Assembly (NCBI RefSeq): GCF_004519545.1
Contig: NZ_SDKM01000007.1
Span: 1 to 64,000, forward strand
DNA length: 64,000 nt
From: Nocardioides guangzhouensis
GTDB taxonomy: Bacteria; Actinomycetota; Actinomycetes; Propionibacteriales; Nocardioidaceae
Direction: 5' to 3'
In this document: positions 49,701 through 57,576 of the stretch, one piece after another
Numbering within the stretch: position 1 is the first letter of the stretch
Layout of the letters: each line of letters starts with the position of its first letter
The notes under the pieces: model-generated
The model's input: the letters and a program-made list of their open reading frames with translations, nothing else
Told to the model about the DNA's origin: nothing
Databases searched by the model: none
Made by a program: the position numbers and the translations under genes

Positions 49701-50739
49701 GCAGGTCGACCAGGGTCACGCCGTGCAGGCCGTCGGGCGGGATGATGTGGTTGCCGGGCGGCAGGCTGCCGCCGTCGATGACCAGCAGGATGTGGGGTGT
49801 CGCCGGCACCTCGTCGGCGCCGAACCGGGGCCGGTCGGACAGGTCGGGCGGCAGCATCGAGCCGAGGTCGTCCAGCGAGGTGGTGACCATCCGCCGCGGG
49901 CCGACGGCGTCTCCCTGCTGGGTGCTGAGGGAGTGCGGCAGCCACTTCAGCCAGTCCCACTGGGCGAGGTGCTCGACGGAGCAGAGCACCGCCACCACGA
50001 GGTGCTCGGGGCTGTGTGACGCCGCCGCCGAGCACACCATGGACCGGGCCAGCGAGCGTGCCGCCTCCTCCTCGCCGGTCAGCTCGATCCGGTCGAAGGC
50101 GCGCAGGTCGATCGAGGCGGGCAGGTGCGGCTGGACCCGGTGCACGACCAGCAGCCGGTGCAGGGCCGACGCGGCGGCCGGGTCCACCTGCTCGATCGGG
50201 GCGCTGTCCGGTGGGACCAGCTCCAGCGAGAGCGGTTGCGACGACAGACCGTAGCGGACGTGCAGGAAGGTGTCGTCGCCCGGCGTGTGCTCCCACAGCC
50301 GGACCCGGTCCTCCGCGAGCGCGGGCAGCGCGGACGGGTCGGGGTGGTGCCAGGTCAGGGACGCCCGCTGCTGGTCAGCGGCGTTCCGCGCGATCGTGCG
50401 GATGTTCGCGAGGTACTGGAGGTACTCCGTGCGCGACCCGGTCAGCTGCTGGTTGCGCTGCTTCCGGGTCCGGTCGATCTGCACGACGATGAAGCCGACG
50501 GTCGCGAACAGGAACATGCCGGCCGCGATCATCGCGCGGGTGTTGGTGCCCCCGCCGGCGGTCTGGCTCATGCCCGCCACCAGCACGATCGACCCGACGC
50601 TGCCGAGCATCGGGATCGCGGTCATCAGCGCGTTGCCTGCCCCCTCGTGGGGCTGCAGCTCCGGCGGTGCCTGGAGCTTGATCTGCCCGCTGGGCATCTC
50701 GGGCGGGTCGAGCCGCTGTCCGCTGCGGAGCGTGGTCAC
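46765..50739 (-). CDS. eccC: Type VII secretion ATPase EccC (FtsK/SpoIIIE type)
   Basis: This 1324-aa motor of ESX secretion recognises and drives WXG100-type substrates. Two transmembrane helices lie near residues 41-57 and 69-87. Three P-loop ATPase domains follow: GATGSGKS (484-491) with IVVDEFSEML, then GGPRSGKST with VVDGW, then GDGQSGKST with VLVDDYDL. The second and third Walker B motifs lack the usual Asp-Glu, as in known EccC where domains 2 and 3 are degenerate. The single-chain EccCa-Cb fusion matches ESX-3/4-like systems. The GTG at 50739 follows GGGGGA. It is divergent from the eccD-like gene at 50872, sharing a 132-bp promoter region; TAGGAT at 50796-50801 is its likely -10. Confidence 0.95.
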   Translation of the reverse strand: MTTLRSGQRLDPPEMPSGQIKLQAPPELQPHEGAGNALMTAIPMLGSVGSIVLVAGMSQTAGGGTNTRAMIAAGMFLFATVGFIVVQIDRTRKQRNQQLTGSRTEYLQYLANIRTIARNAADQQRASLTWHHPDPSALPALAEDRVRLWEHTPGDDTFLHVRYGLSSQPLSLELVPPDSAPIEQVDPAAASALHRLLVVHRVQPHLPASIDLRAFDRIELTGEEEAARSLARSMVCSAAASHSPEHLVVAVLCSVEHLAQWDWLKWLPHSLSTQQGDAVGPRRMVTTSLDDLGSMLPPDLSDRPRFGADEVPATPHILLVIDGGSLPPGNHIIPPDGLHGVTLVDLPERWDELDDPTRLRLEFADAPAEDGKLPVSALRVRSEPIRALADQCDLATAEAFARRLAPLHTVSTGGDGETSGPTDFMDLLGLGDVHVFDPALAWRPRPARDRLRVPIGVADSGGSVHLDIKESAQQGMGPHGLVIGATGSGKSEFLRTLVLGLAMTHSPEQLNMVLVDFKGGATFAGMSAMPHVSAVITNLSQELTLVDRMQDALSGEMVRRQELLREAGNFASIRDYEKARAAGEDLAPMPSLFIVVDEFSEMLTAKPEFIDLFVAIGRLGRSLGLHLLLASQRLEEGRLRGLESHLSYRVGLRTFSAAESRTVLGVPDAYELPAVPGLGYLKPDQSTLLRFKAAYVSGPPSGRARVRRDEGGNLRGILPFTIAEVLSLEPVEEEVAAAPVPQQGDQESLLDVAVARMVGQGPAAHQVWLPPLDVPDTLDQLMPDLAEQPDLGLVSPMWRRLGGLTVPLGTVDRPREQRRDTMTISLTGAAGHAAVVGGPRSGKSTLLRTMTSSLAMTTTAFESQFYVLDFGGGTFAPLAGLPHVAGIGTRSEPDVVRRIVAEIKSVVDRREAYFRAHGIDSIETYRSRRAEGRADDGYGDVFLVVDGWSTLRADFDDLEYELQSLAQRGLTFGMHLLVAAGRWADFRSAMRDIFGTRLELRLGDPLDSEIDRKVAQLVPTGRPGRGIMAGKVHFLGALPRVDGTPDAASLGDGVEELVRRSAAAWRGPSGPKLRLLPARVSLDEVRTRVGDEDRRLLLGINEKELAPVGLDQAAEPHLLVLGDGQSGKSTLLRSVVREIVRTSTSKQAQIIAVDYRRSLLGEIPQDYQLDYLTSATMAGPAMKDLAEYLANRLPGPDVTPEELRTRSWWTGAEAWVLVDDYDLVATQQGSPVHALAPLLAQAGDIGLHLVVTRRSGGASRAMYDQVIQTMRDLAMPGIMLSGSPEEGALLGNLRPTPQPPGRGRLITRGRGVETVQLAWSDPTT

Positions 50740-50871
50740 GCGTCCCCCTTGTCGGCACCGTGCAGGCGGGTGGTCGTGCTGGTGGGTCGCGCTCGATCCT
50801 AGGCCGAAGCGCGTCGTCCGAAACCTCCGCGGCGTACTACCCTCTCGACGCAGACCGAGAAGGGGGACGTC

Positions 50872-52239
50872 GTGGCCGGACCTGCCGTGGACACGCTCGC
50901 CGTGACCGTGCACGGCTCCGCGGGGGCGCTCGACCTGCTGGTCCCCGCGGGCGCCTCGGTCGCCGACGTTGCCCGCGAGTACGCCGCCCAGTGCGGCCTC
51001 GCGCAACCTCCGGCGCTGCTCACCTCCGGCGGCCGGAGGCTGCCCGACCAGGTCGGCCTCGAGACCGTCGGGGTGCGCTCCGGCGACCTTCTGGTCGCTT
51101 CGTTCGGGCCGGTGCCGGCGCCCGACCTCCCCGCTGCCCCGGACGCCGCCGTCCGCCGCGAGGGCGACCGGCCCGGTCCCGCCGCGGCCGTCTGGTGCGC
51201 GGTCGCCGCACTGCTCGGCGTGCTCGCCGCGGTGGCCGCGGCCGGTGCCGACGGGACGGCCCGCGAGGCCACGATCGCCTTGCTGGTGCTGGCCGCGCTG
51301 AGCGGGGCAGTCCCCGTCGGGCGGCACGCCGCCCAGCGGGCCGCCGCCGCCCCGGCGTTCGGCGGGGCGGCCGCGTTCGCCGCGGCGTACCTGCCCGGCG
51401 CCGAACGCCTCCCGCTCCTGGTCGGGATCGCCGGCCTCGGCGCGGCCGCGGCGGCCGGCATCACCCGCGCGGCGGGGGTGAGCAACCGCGAGGTGCAGAA
51501 CGTCTGGATCGCGACCGGCCTCGGCGTGTTCGTGGTCGTGGGCGGCAGCCTGCTCGCCGGTTTCGCGCCGCAGGTGGCATGGTGCCTGCTGCTGCTCCTC
51601 GCCCTGACCGCCGCCCGCTCGGTGCCGGCGCTGGCCGTCGACGTCCCCGACCAGATGCTCATCGACCTCGAGAAGCTGGCGGTCACCGCGTGGTCCGCCC
51701 GCGGCCGCACCACCGGCCGCCGCGGCCGGATGGTGATCCCCGAGGCCGGCGTCCGCGAGCTCCTGTCCCGGGGCGCCACGACCGTCGACGCCGCAGCCGG
51801 CGCCGTGCTCGTGGTGGTCCTGGTCTCGGCGCCCGCACTGCTGGTCACCGCGACCCTCGACCTCGACCGCACCGGCGCCGCGCTGCTGGTGCTCTTCGCC
51901 GGTGGCGGGCTGCTGCTCGCGGCCCGCAGCTACCGGCACCCGGTCGCCCGCGCCGAGCTGCGCGCGGCCGGCCTGTTCGCCTGGCTGGTGCTCGTGGTGG
52001 ACCGGCTGCTGGCGGCACCCGAGACCACGCTCTGGTACGTCGTGCTGGCGGCGCTGGCGCTCGCCGGCGGGGTCCTCGTCGCCGCGATCGCGACCGGCCG
52101 CGGCTGGCGCTCGGTGTGGTGGGCACGCCGGGCCGAGATCGGCGAGGCACTGTGCGGCGCCTTCGCCGTGGCGTCCTTCGTGGTGGCCGCCGGCCTCTTC
52201 CGCCACCTGTGGGAGCTCACCTCCCGACTCGTGTCCTGA
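50872..52239 (+). CDS. eccD: EccD-like type VII secretion membrane protein (first copy)
   Basis: This 455-aa protein has an N-terminal ubiquitin-like (YukD-type) domain of about 80 residues (LAVTVHGSAGALDLLVPAGASVADVA), a linker, then eleven hydrophobic segments (for example VWCAVAALLGVLAAVAAAG, VWIATGLGVFVVVGGSLLAGF, ALCGAFAVASFVVAAGLF), the layout of EccD. The GTG at 50872 has AAGGGGG upstream. TACCCT at 50838-50843 is a likely -10. A second eccD-like gene lies 4 kb downstream; this copy is the more diverged and may form a heterodimer with it or serve as a separate channel partner. Confidence 0.82.
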   Translation: MAGPAVDTLAVTVHGSAGALDLLVPAGASVADVAREYAAQCGLAQPPALLTSGGRRLPDQVGLETVGVRSGDLLVASFGPVPAPDLPAAPDAAVRREGDRPGPAAAVWCAVAALLGVLAAVAAAGADGTAREATIALLVLAALSGAVPVGRHAAQRAAAAPAFGGAAAFAAAYLPGAERLPLLVGIAGLGAAAAAGITRAAGVSNREVQNVWIATGLGVFVVVGGSLLAGFAPQVAWCLLLLLALTAARSVPALAVDVPDQMLIDLEKLAVTAWSARGRTTGRRGRMVIPEAGVRELLSRGATTVDAAAGAVLVVVLVSAPALLVTATLDLDRTGAALLVLFAGGGLLLAARSYRHPVARAELRAAGLFAWLVLVVDRLLAAPETTLWYVVLAALALAGGVLVAAIATGRGWRSVWWARRAEIGEALCGAFAVASFVVAAGLFRHLWELTSRLVS

Positions 52240-52392
52240 CCCGCCCCGCACCGCGACCCGCCGGACCTGTGGAAATCCCGGGGTCGATGTTTAGCAGGGA
52301 GGGCCGGGGGTAGTCCCTTGGGCGGCGCACCAGCCAGCACGTCTACGAGAAGGCTCGAGCGGTCCGTCCGACTCGGGGGAAGGAAGTCCACC

Positions 52393-52713
52393 ATGGGCGA
52401 CACGTCCGGAATGAAGAAGACAGATCAAGTCCTCCACGCCGCGGCCCAGGACGTCGCGACCACCAAGGAGGACCTGCTCGGCCGCATCAAGACGCTGCGC
52501 GGCCGGCTCGAGGCGCTCAACGGGCAGTGGGAGGGCCGCGGTCATGTGGCGTTCCAGGGCGCGATCGAGTCGTGGCAGAACACCGCCGACCGGGTCATCG
52601 GCGCGATGGACGACTTCAGGGCGAACCTCGAGGGCTCCGAGGCGACGTACGACGAGTCCGAGGACATCGTCGCCGGCGGCCTGAACCGCTACCAGAACGG
52701 GCTGGCCGGCTGA
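52393..52713 (+). CDS. WXG100 family protein (ESAT-6/CFP-10-like), first
   Basis: This 106-aa helix-turn-helix hairpin protein has the WxG turn at QWEG (Trp46, Gly48) and a C-terminal YxxxE secretion signal (Tyr86 to Glu90, YDESE). It lacks a signal peptide, as expected for an ESX substrate secreted as a heterodimer. Its partner is probably the next gene. The ATG 52393 has AGGAAG upstream. The gene is on its own short transcript after eccD. Confidence 0.9.
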   Translation: MGDTSGMKKTDQVLHAAAQDVATTKEDLLGRIKTLRGRLEALNGQWEGRGHVAFQGAIESWQNTADRVIGAMDDFRANLEGSEATYDESEDIVAGGLNRYQNGLAG

Positions 52714-52744
52714 CGCCGGCGGACGGACCAGAGGAGACAGGACG

Positions 52745-53038
52745 ATGGGAAACCTGAAGGTCGGCTACGAGGCCCTCGACGGTGCGGCCTCCGACATCAA
52801 GCAGGCCGCGCTCGACATCGAGGACAAGCTCACCGCGATGGAGAAGCGGATGCAGGGTCGTCGTGACGAGTGGACCGGCAGCGCGTCCGCCGCGTTCGAC
52901 GAGGCCCGCATCAAGTGGGACGGCGCGATGAACGACATGAAGGACATCCTCAACGACATCGCGCAGACCGTGGGTCTCTCCAACGCGGAGTACCAGCGGG
53001 CCGAGGCGGCCAACGCCCGGCGCTTCCAGGGCCACTGA
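52745..53038 (+). CDS. WXG100 family protein, second
   Basis: This 97-aa protein has the WxG turn DEWTG (Trp43, Gly45) and a YxxxE signal (Tyr83 to Glu87, YQRAE). A second W-G pair occurs at KWDG (58-60). The preceding gene ends 31 nt upstream, with GAGGAGACAGG before the ATG. The two WXG100 proteins probably form an EsxA/EsxB-type heterodimer; both carry a YxxxE signal, whereas in well-studied pairs usually one does. Confidence 0.9.
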   Translation: MGNLKVGYEALDGAASDIKQAALDIEDKLTAMEKRMQGRRDEWTGSASAAFDEARIKWDGAMNDMKDILNDIAQTVGLSNAEYQRAEAANARRFQGH

Positions 53039-53148
53039 CCCGACGGACCGACGCGGCCGACTGACACGACGCCGGCCGGGGGGCCACCGCTCCGGTGGCC
53101 CCCGTACGGCGTCCGACGACGCACCACCGCACGATCAAGGACACCGCC

Positions 53149-53568
53149 ATGCTGCTCCCCGACTTCGGCAAGATCGTCGAGTCGGTCTCGCGCATCCTCG
53201 AGCTCAACCCGGAGGACGTGAAGGACCTGGCCGGCAGGACGCGGACCACGGCGGACGACCTTCTCTCGGACAAGAAGTTCCGCTCGCTGCAGCTCGAGCC
53301 GTCGATGCTCGGCGGGTTCTCCGGCGCCGCGGCCGTGACCAGCGCCCACGGCACCGCCCACCAGGTCGTGCTCGGCACGCTCCGGGGCGTCAACGAGGAC
53401 CTGATGGCGTTCGCGGGCTACCTCGACAAGGCGGTCGAGGGCCTCGGGGACGCCGACGACCTCAGCGCCACGGCGCTCGACCAGCTCGCGCAGATCCGCT
53501 ACGGCGACGCCGCCGACCAGGCGCGCCTCAGCGCCCAGGAGCAGTACGTCCCCCGCGACGACACCTGA
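53149..53568 (+). CDS. EspC-like small ESX-associated protein (paralogue A)
   Basis: This 139-aa helical protein starts MLLPDFGKIVESV and contains TTADDLLSDKKFRSLQL and PSMLGGFSGAAAVTSAHGTAH, followed by helix VLGTLRGVNEDLMAFAGYLDKAVEG. It ends EQYVPRDDT, with a YxxxD signal (Tyr133 to Asp137). It is clearly paralogous to the protein at 55655-56116 over about 100 residues. No enzymatic motif is visible. The overall shape resembles EspC-type (DUF2580-like) secreted proteins of ESX loci, so it is a likely substrate or chaperone. Confidence 0.78.
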   Translation: MLLPDFGKIVESVSRILELNPEDVKDLAGRTRTTADDLLSDKKFRSLQLEPSMLGGFSGAAAVTSAHGTAHQVVLGTLRGVNEDLMAFAGYLDKAVEGLGDADDLSATALDQLAQIRYGDAADQARLSAQEQYVPRDDT

Positions 53569-53589
53569 CCCACCCCTCGCGGGTCCGGG

Positions 53590-54141
53590 CTACTGCCACT
53601 CCCAGCTGGCCAGCACCGAGTCGAAGACCTGCTGCCGCTCCTTCGGCGTGCCCAGCAGGGTCATGCTGATCGATACCTGGGTGCCCTCGTAGACCGCGCC
53701 GAGCTCCTCCTTGACCGCGCCGCCGACCTCGACCGCCCGGATGCGGTACGCCGGCTCGCCGGCCAGCTCGGTGTCGGGCATCCGTCGCTTCTTCCCGATG
53801 GTCTGGAAGCTGCGGAAGTTGTCCCGCGCCACCTCGGCGAGAGGCCGTACCTCGTCGGTGATCTCCGCGACGCCCATCAGCTCACGCGCGTTCGACGTGT
53901 TGTCGAGCTGGTGCATGAAGTCGGTGCTGAACGACCCGTCGAGCTGCCACCCGTCGGGGGCGTGCACGTCGAAGACCTCGCCGTCGATCAGGGGGCCGGT
54001 GGCGGCGGGCACCTCGGTCGGGGTGGACTCCGTGGCGCTCGAGGACCCGCTCGGAGCCGGGTCGGCGTCGTCCCGGCCGTCCTGGCAGCCGGCCAGAGCC
54101 AGGCAGATCGTGACCGCGACGGCACTCGCCAGTGCTCGCAT
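53590..54141 (-). CDS. Lipoprotein of unknown function in the ESX locus
   Basis: This 183-aa exported lipoprotein has signal peptide MRALASAVAVTICLALAGC with lipobox LAGC (Cys19). A Ser/Thr/Pro-rich linker (PAPSGSSSATESTPTEVP) follows, then a soluble domain of about 130 residues (VFDVHAPDGWQLDG, AYRIRAVEVGGAVKEELGAVYEG, ending VLASWEWQ). It resembles the LpqN/PsbP-like lipoprotein fold in layout. It lies antisense to its neighbours between two ESX genes, so it has its own promoter. A role in stabilising the secretion apparatus or the envelope is only a guess. Confidence 0.72.
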   Translation of the reverse strand: MRALASAVAVTICLALAGCQDGRDDADPAPSGSSSATESTPTEVPAATGPLIDGEVFDVHAPDGWQLDGSFSTDFMHQLDNTSNARELMGVAEITDEVRPLAEVARDNFRSFQTIGKKRRMPDTELAGEPAYRIRAVEVGGAVKEELGAVYEGTQVSISMTLLGTPKERQQVFDSVLASWEWQ

Positions 54142-54300
54142 GGATCGACCCCCGAGTCTCGATGTCGTGCCGACGTGGACGGCGTCGACGCTAGCAGGCC
54201 GGGTCGCGCCGTACGGGGCGAGGTTTGAGGGGTGCAGCGGGGGGTAGGGAAGCCCGTGGCATCCCGGACGGGGACCCGATGTCGTGAAGGAGCAGTCCCG

Positions 54301-55644
54301 ATGGTGGCAGCAGACGGTGGCGGCGGCGGTGGCGGCGGCGGTGGCGCGGCCGGTCCTCAGGAGCAGAAGCTCCTCCAGGCCTTCTCGGCGAACCTCGACG
54401 CCGTGGACGCGGCGGCCGCCTCGTGGTCGCTGGGCGCGGACCTCCTGAGAGGTGTGGCCCGGAAGCTCACGTCGCAGGCGGCCCAGCTCGAGACCAGCTT
54501 CGGGCCCAACAACCCGACCGGCGCCGCGGCCGCCGAGCGCTACCGCGAGGTGCAGAAGAAGGTCGACCAGCGGGCGTCCGAGATGACCACCGCGGCCAAC
54601 GCCCTCACGACCACCTCCACCGGCCTCCGTGCGGCCCAGGCCGACTACGACCGGCTGCCGAAGGTCACCACGAACCCGAACGCCCCGCAGACCGACCTCG
54701 AGCGGCTCATGGACCCCGGTGGGAGCCTCCGCCAGGCGCAGCACGACAGCGAGGTGGCCGCCCGCGAGAAGGCGGCCGGCGCTGCCCTCACGAAGCTCGA
54801 CACGCACTTCGAGAAGTCCGCCTCGGACCTGCGCACGGTTGCCGGCGACCCGCCCAGCCGCAGCTCCGGCGGCGGTGGTGGCGGCGGCACCGGCGGCACG
54901 TCTCCGCTGGTCCGCAGCGGCGGCGGGGGCACGGTCGACGCCGGCCCGGGCGGCCGGCCGGACGGGGGACGCGACGACGGCCCGCGCTACGAGGTGGGCC
55001 CGAAGGACCCGAAGGGTCCGCGCGACGACGGCAACCCGGGCGAGCCGACCCCGACCGGACCGCGCACCGTCCCGGTCGGCGGCAACCTGGCGGGCGGCAG
55101 CGGCACCTACCAGCCCGGCGCGTCCGGCGGCTCGTCGTACGCCCCCGGCAGCACCGCCACCCCGGTCTCCGGCTCCGGCGCGGCGGCGGGCTCGGCGCTG
55201 GGCGCCGGCGTGGTCAGCGGCGCGGGCGCGATCGCGGCCAGCCGCGGCGGCATGCCGGCGAGCATGCGGCCGGTCACCGGCGCGCCGGGTGCCTCCGGCG
55301 CGATCGGCCGGTCCTCCGGCAGTGCCGCGTCGCGCGGGGCGATCGGGCGCTCCGGGTCGATGGTGCCCGGCCAGGGCGGCACCGCCTCCCGGACCGGCGG
55401 CACCACCGGCGGACGGGGTGCGGCGGGTGGCCGCGGCACCACGGTTCCCGGCCAGGGCCAGGCCGCCGGCAAGGGCGGTCGCTCCGGAGCCGGGGGTCGC
55501 GGCGGGCGCGGCCCGGCTGCTGCCGGCCAGGGCGGCCGGGCCGGCAAGAAGGACGAGAAGGACGTCGCCCGGGAGCACCTCGCGTTCGCCGACGAGGAGA
55601 GCTGGCTCGACGACGAGGGCGCCACCGACTCGGTGATCGACTGA
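54301..55644 (+). CDS. ESX-associated protein with helical N-terminus and Gly/Ala/Ser-rich tail (EspB-like)
   Basis: This 447-aa protein begins with a glycine run (MVAADGGGGGGGGGGAAGP), then a helical domain (about 20-190) of WXG/PPE character (LLQAFSANLDAVDAAAASWSLGADLL; TTAANALTTTSTGLRAAQADY). A low-complexity tail of about 240 residues rich in Gly, Ala, Ser, Pro and Arg follows (GRSGAGGRGGRGPAAAG, GPRDDGNPGEPTPTGP), with an acidic C-terminus DEESWLDDEGATDSVID. The ATG has AAGGAG 11 nt upstream. The layout resembles EspB (helical PPE-like fold plus unstructured tail), an exported substrate. No YxxxD/E signal was seen near the end of the helices. Confidence 0.7.
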   Translation: MVAADGGGGGGGGGGAAGPQEQKLLQAFSANLDAVDAAAASWSLGADLLRGVARKLTSQAAQLETSFGPNNPTGAAAAERYREVQKKVDQRASEMTTAANALTTTSTGLRAAQADYDRLPKVTTNPNAPQTDLERLMDPGGSLRQAQHDSEVAAREKAAGAALTKLDTHFEKSASDLRTVAGDPPSRSSGGGGGGGTGGTSPLVRSGGGGTVDAGPGGRPDGGRDDGPRYEVGPKDPKGPRDDGNPGEPTPTGPRTVPVGGNLAGGSGTYQPGASGGSSYAPGSTATPVSGSGAAAGSALGAGVVSGAGAIAASRGGMPASMRPVTGAPGASGAIGRSSGSAASRGAIGRSGSMVPGQGGTASRTGGTTGGRGAAGGRGTTVPGQGQAAGKGGRSGAGGRGGRGPAAAGQGGRAGKKDEKDVAREHLAFADEESWLDDEGATDSVID

Positions 55645-55654
55645 GGGCGGGGAG

Positions 55655-56116
55655 ATGGTTCTCGCCACTGGCCCCGAGGGTGGGCCCACGCGCACCGCTG
55701 CGTCCGGCACGACGGGGATCGTCCTCGACTCGGCTGCCGTGCTCGGCCTGGCCCGGCAGACGCGTCAGACCGCCGACGACGTCGCGGGCGACCGGACCTT
55801 CCGGAAGCTGTCGCTCAGCGGCGGCATGCTCGGCGGCTACGCCTCGGCCGCCGACGTGGTGGCCGCGCACCGGTCCGCGCACGCGGTGGTCGCCGAGACG
55901 ATCGACGGGGTGCGGGCCGACCTCGAGCAGTTCAGCGGCTACCTCACCGAAGCGGTCGCCGGGCTCGAGGCAGCCGACCAGCTCTCGGCAGGCGCTCTCG
56001 ACCGGCTCGCCCGGATCCGGGTCGGCACCGCCGCCGAGGACGCCAACCGCGACGCCCGTACCCGGCACGTCGACCGGCCGGAGCCCGACGACACGACCGC
56101 CCCGGCGGACGGCTGA
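55655..56116 (+). CDS. EspC-like small ESX-associated protein (paralogue B)
   Basis: This 153-aa protein is paralogous to 53149-53568: shared positions include TADD, FR-L, MLGGY/F, AHRSAH versus AHGTAH, YLTEAVAGL versus YLDKAVEGL, and ARIR. Its N-terminus is extended (MVLATGPEGGPTRTAAS) and its C-terminus reads TRHVDRPEPDD, so the YxxxD signal of its paralogue is lost. The start is 10 nt after the stop of the EspB-like gene (GGGCGGGGAG upstream). It may be a non-secreted chaperone while paralogue A is the exported form; that is inference. Confidence 0.75.
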   Translation: MVLATGPEGGPTRTAASGTTGIVLDSAAVLGLARQTRQTADDVAGDRTFRKLSLSGGMLGGYASAADVVAAHRSAHAVVAETIDGVRADLEQFSGYLTEAVAGLEAADQLSAGALDRLARIRVGTAAEDANRDARTRHVDRPEPDDTTAPADG

Positions 56117-56211
56117 GCCGCGGGTAGGGTGACCTGCGCGGACCGGGCCGCGACCCTCGTTCGCGCAGGTACGACGTTCTGACAAGGCCACCACACACGA
56201 ACGGGGAGAGG

Positions 56212-57570
56212 ATGTCCCACGCCGCGACACCCACCAGCACCTCGGGCCTGGTCCGGGTCACGGTCGCCTCCGGCACCCGCCGGGTGGACCTGGTGCTGCC
56301 GGGCTCGGTCCCCGTCGCCGAGCTGGTCCCCGAGCTCGCCCGCAGCGTCGGCCTCCTCGACGCCGCCACCGTCCACGGCGGCTACCGCGTCATCACCCAG
56401 GACGGGCGCCCGCTCGCCGGGGACGCCGGCCTGACCATGCAGGGGGTGCGGGACGGCGGCCTGCTGACCGTCGCGGCCGGCGTCGACGACGCTCCGCCGC
56501 GGGTCTACGACGACGTGGTCGAGGCGATGGCCGATGCCGTCGAGCGCGACCTGAAGCCGTGGGAGCCGGCCGCCGGGCGGCGTACCGCGCTCACCGCCGC
56601 GGTGCTGCTGCTCGGTCTCGGAGCGTTCGCGCTCCACCTCCAGCGCGGCTCGACCGTCGCGGCCGTCGCGTCCGCGATCATCGCGGCGTTGCTCGTGGTC
56701 GGTGCGGTCGTGCTCAGCCACGCCCAGCGCGAGCGGGAGGCCGCGATCTGCCTGGCCTGGACGGGCGCCGGGTACGCCGCCGTGGCCGGTCGCATGCTGG
56801 TCCCCGACGGCGACCTGTTCGGCTACCCGGTGGCCGCCGCCGGAGTCGGCGCCATGCTCGCGGGGATCGTGTGCGTCGTGGGCCTGCGGTCCGGCCGGGC
56901 GCTGGTCATCCCCGCCGTCGTCGTCGGCAGCATCTGCGCCGCCGTCGGGCTCGTGATGACCCGGACGACGGTCGACGCGGCGGTCGTGTTCACGACCGTG
57001 CTGGTGCTGGTCGTGGTCGTCGGCAGCGTGCTGCCCTGGCTGGCGCTCGGTGTCACCGGCACCAACGTCGAGCAGATCTACAGCCACGCCGACATCACCC
57101 GCGAGCCGACCGCGGTCGACCCGGGCGTGGTCCGCGAGGACGCGCTGGTCGGCCACGAGATCCTGCTCGCGGTCTCGGCGACGGTCGGTGCGCTGCTGGT
57201 GCTCACCGCGCCGCTGGCGGTGACCCTGGGCCTGGCCGGCACCCTGATCGCGGTGGCCTCGTCGGCGGTGGTCATGCTCCGCACCCGCCAGTACCGCACC
57301 GGTTCCGAGGTCATGGTCGGCCTCGCCTCCGGCATCCTCGGCCTGGTCACGACCGCCGGCGCCGTCCTCGTCGTGCACCCCGACTGGCGGGCCACCGTGG
57401 CCGTGGTGCTGGCCGCGGCCGGTGCCCTGCTGCTGACCGGCACCTTCGTCCCGGGCTCCGCGTCCGTGCGCCGCGGGCGGCTCGCCGACGTCGCCGAGGT
57501 CACCGCCCTGGTCGCGCTGGTGCCCCTGCTGGTGCTCGCGGTCGGGCTGTACGACCGGGTCCGGGGGTGA
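56212..57570 (+). CDS. eccD: Type VII secretion integral membrane protein EccD (second copy)
   Basis: This 452-aa protein has an N-terminal ubiquitin-like domain (VRVTVASGTRRVDLVLPGSVPVAELV; GYRVITQDGRPLAGDAGLTMQGV) and eleven transmembrane segments, ending in VALVPLLVLAVGLYDRVRG. It has the conventional EccD size and position immediately upstream of eccB and mycP. The ATG is preceded by GGGGAGAGG. A cytosolic loop (THREPTAVDPGVVREDALVGHE-type) lies in the middle. This is the more typical of the two EccD-like proteins in this locus. Confidence 0.92.
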   Translation: MSHAATPTSTSGLVRVTVASGTRRVDLVLPGSVPVAELVPELARSVGLLDAATVHGGYRVITQDGRPLAGDAGLTMQGVRDGGLLTVAAGVDDAPPRVYDDVVEAMADAVERDLKPWEPAAGRRTALTAAVLLLGLGAFALHLQRGSTVAAVASAIIAALLVVGAVVLSHAQREREAAICLAWTGAGYAAVAGRMLVPDGDLFGYPVAAAGVGAMLAGIVCVVGLRSGRALVIPAVVVGSICAAVGLVMTRTTVDAAVVFTTVLVLVVVVGSVLPWLALGVTGTNVEQIYSHADITREPTAVDPGVVREDALVGHEILLAVSATVGALLVLTAPLAVTLGLAGTLIAVASSAVVMLRTRQYRTGSEVMVGLASGILGLVTTAGAVLVVHPDWRATVAVVLAAAGALLLTGTFVPGSASVRRGRLADVAEVTALVALVPLLVLAVGLYDRVRG

Positions 57571-57576
57571 CTGCGG

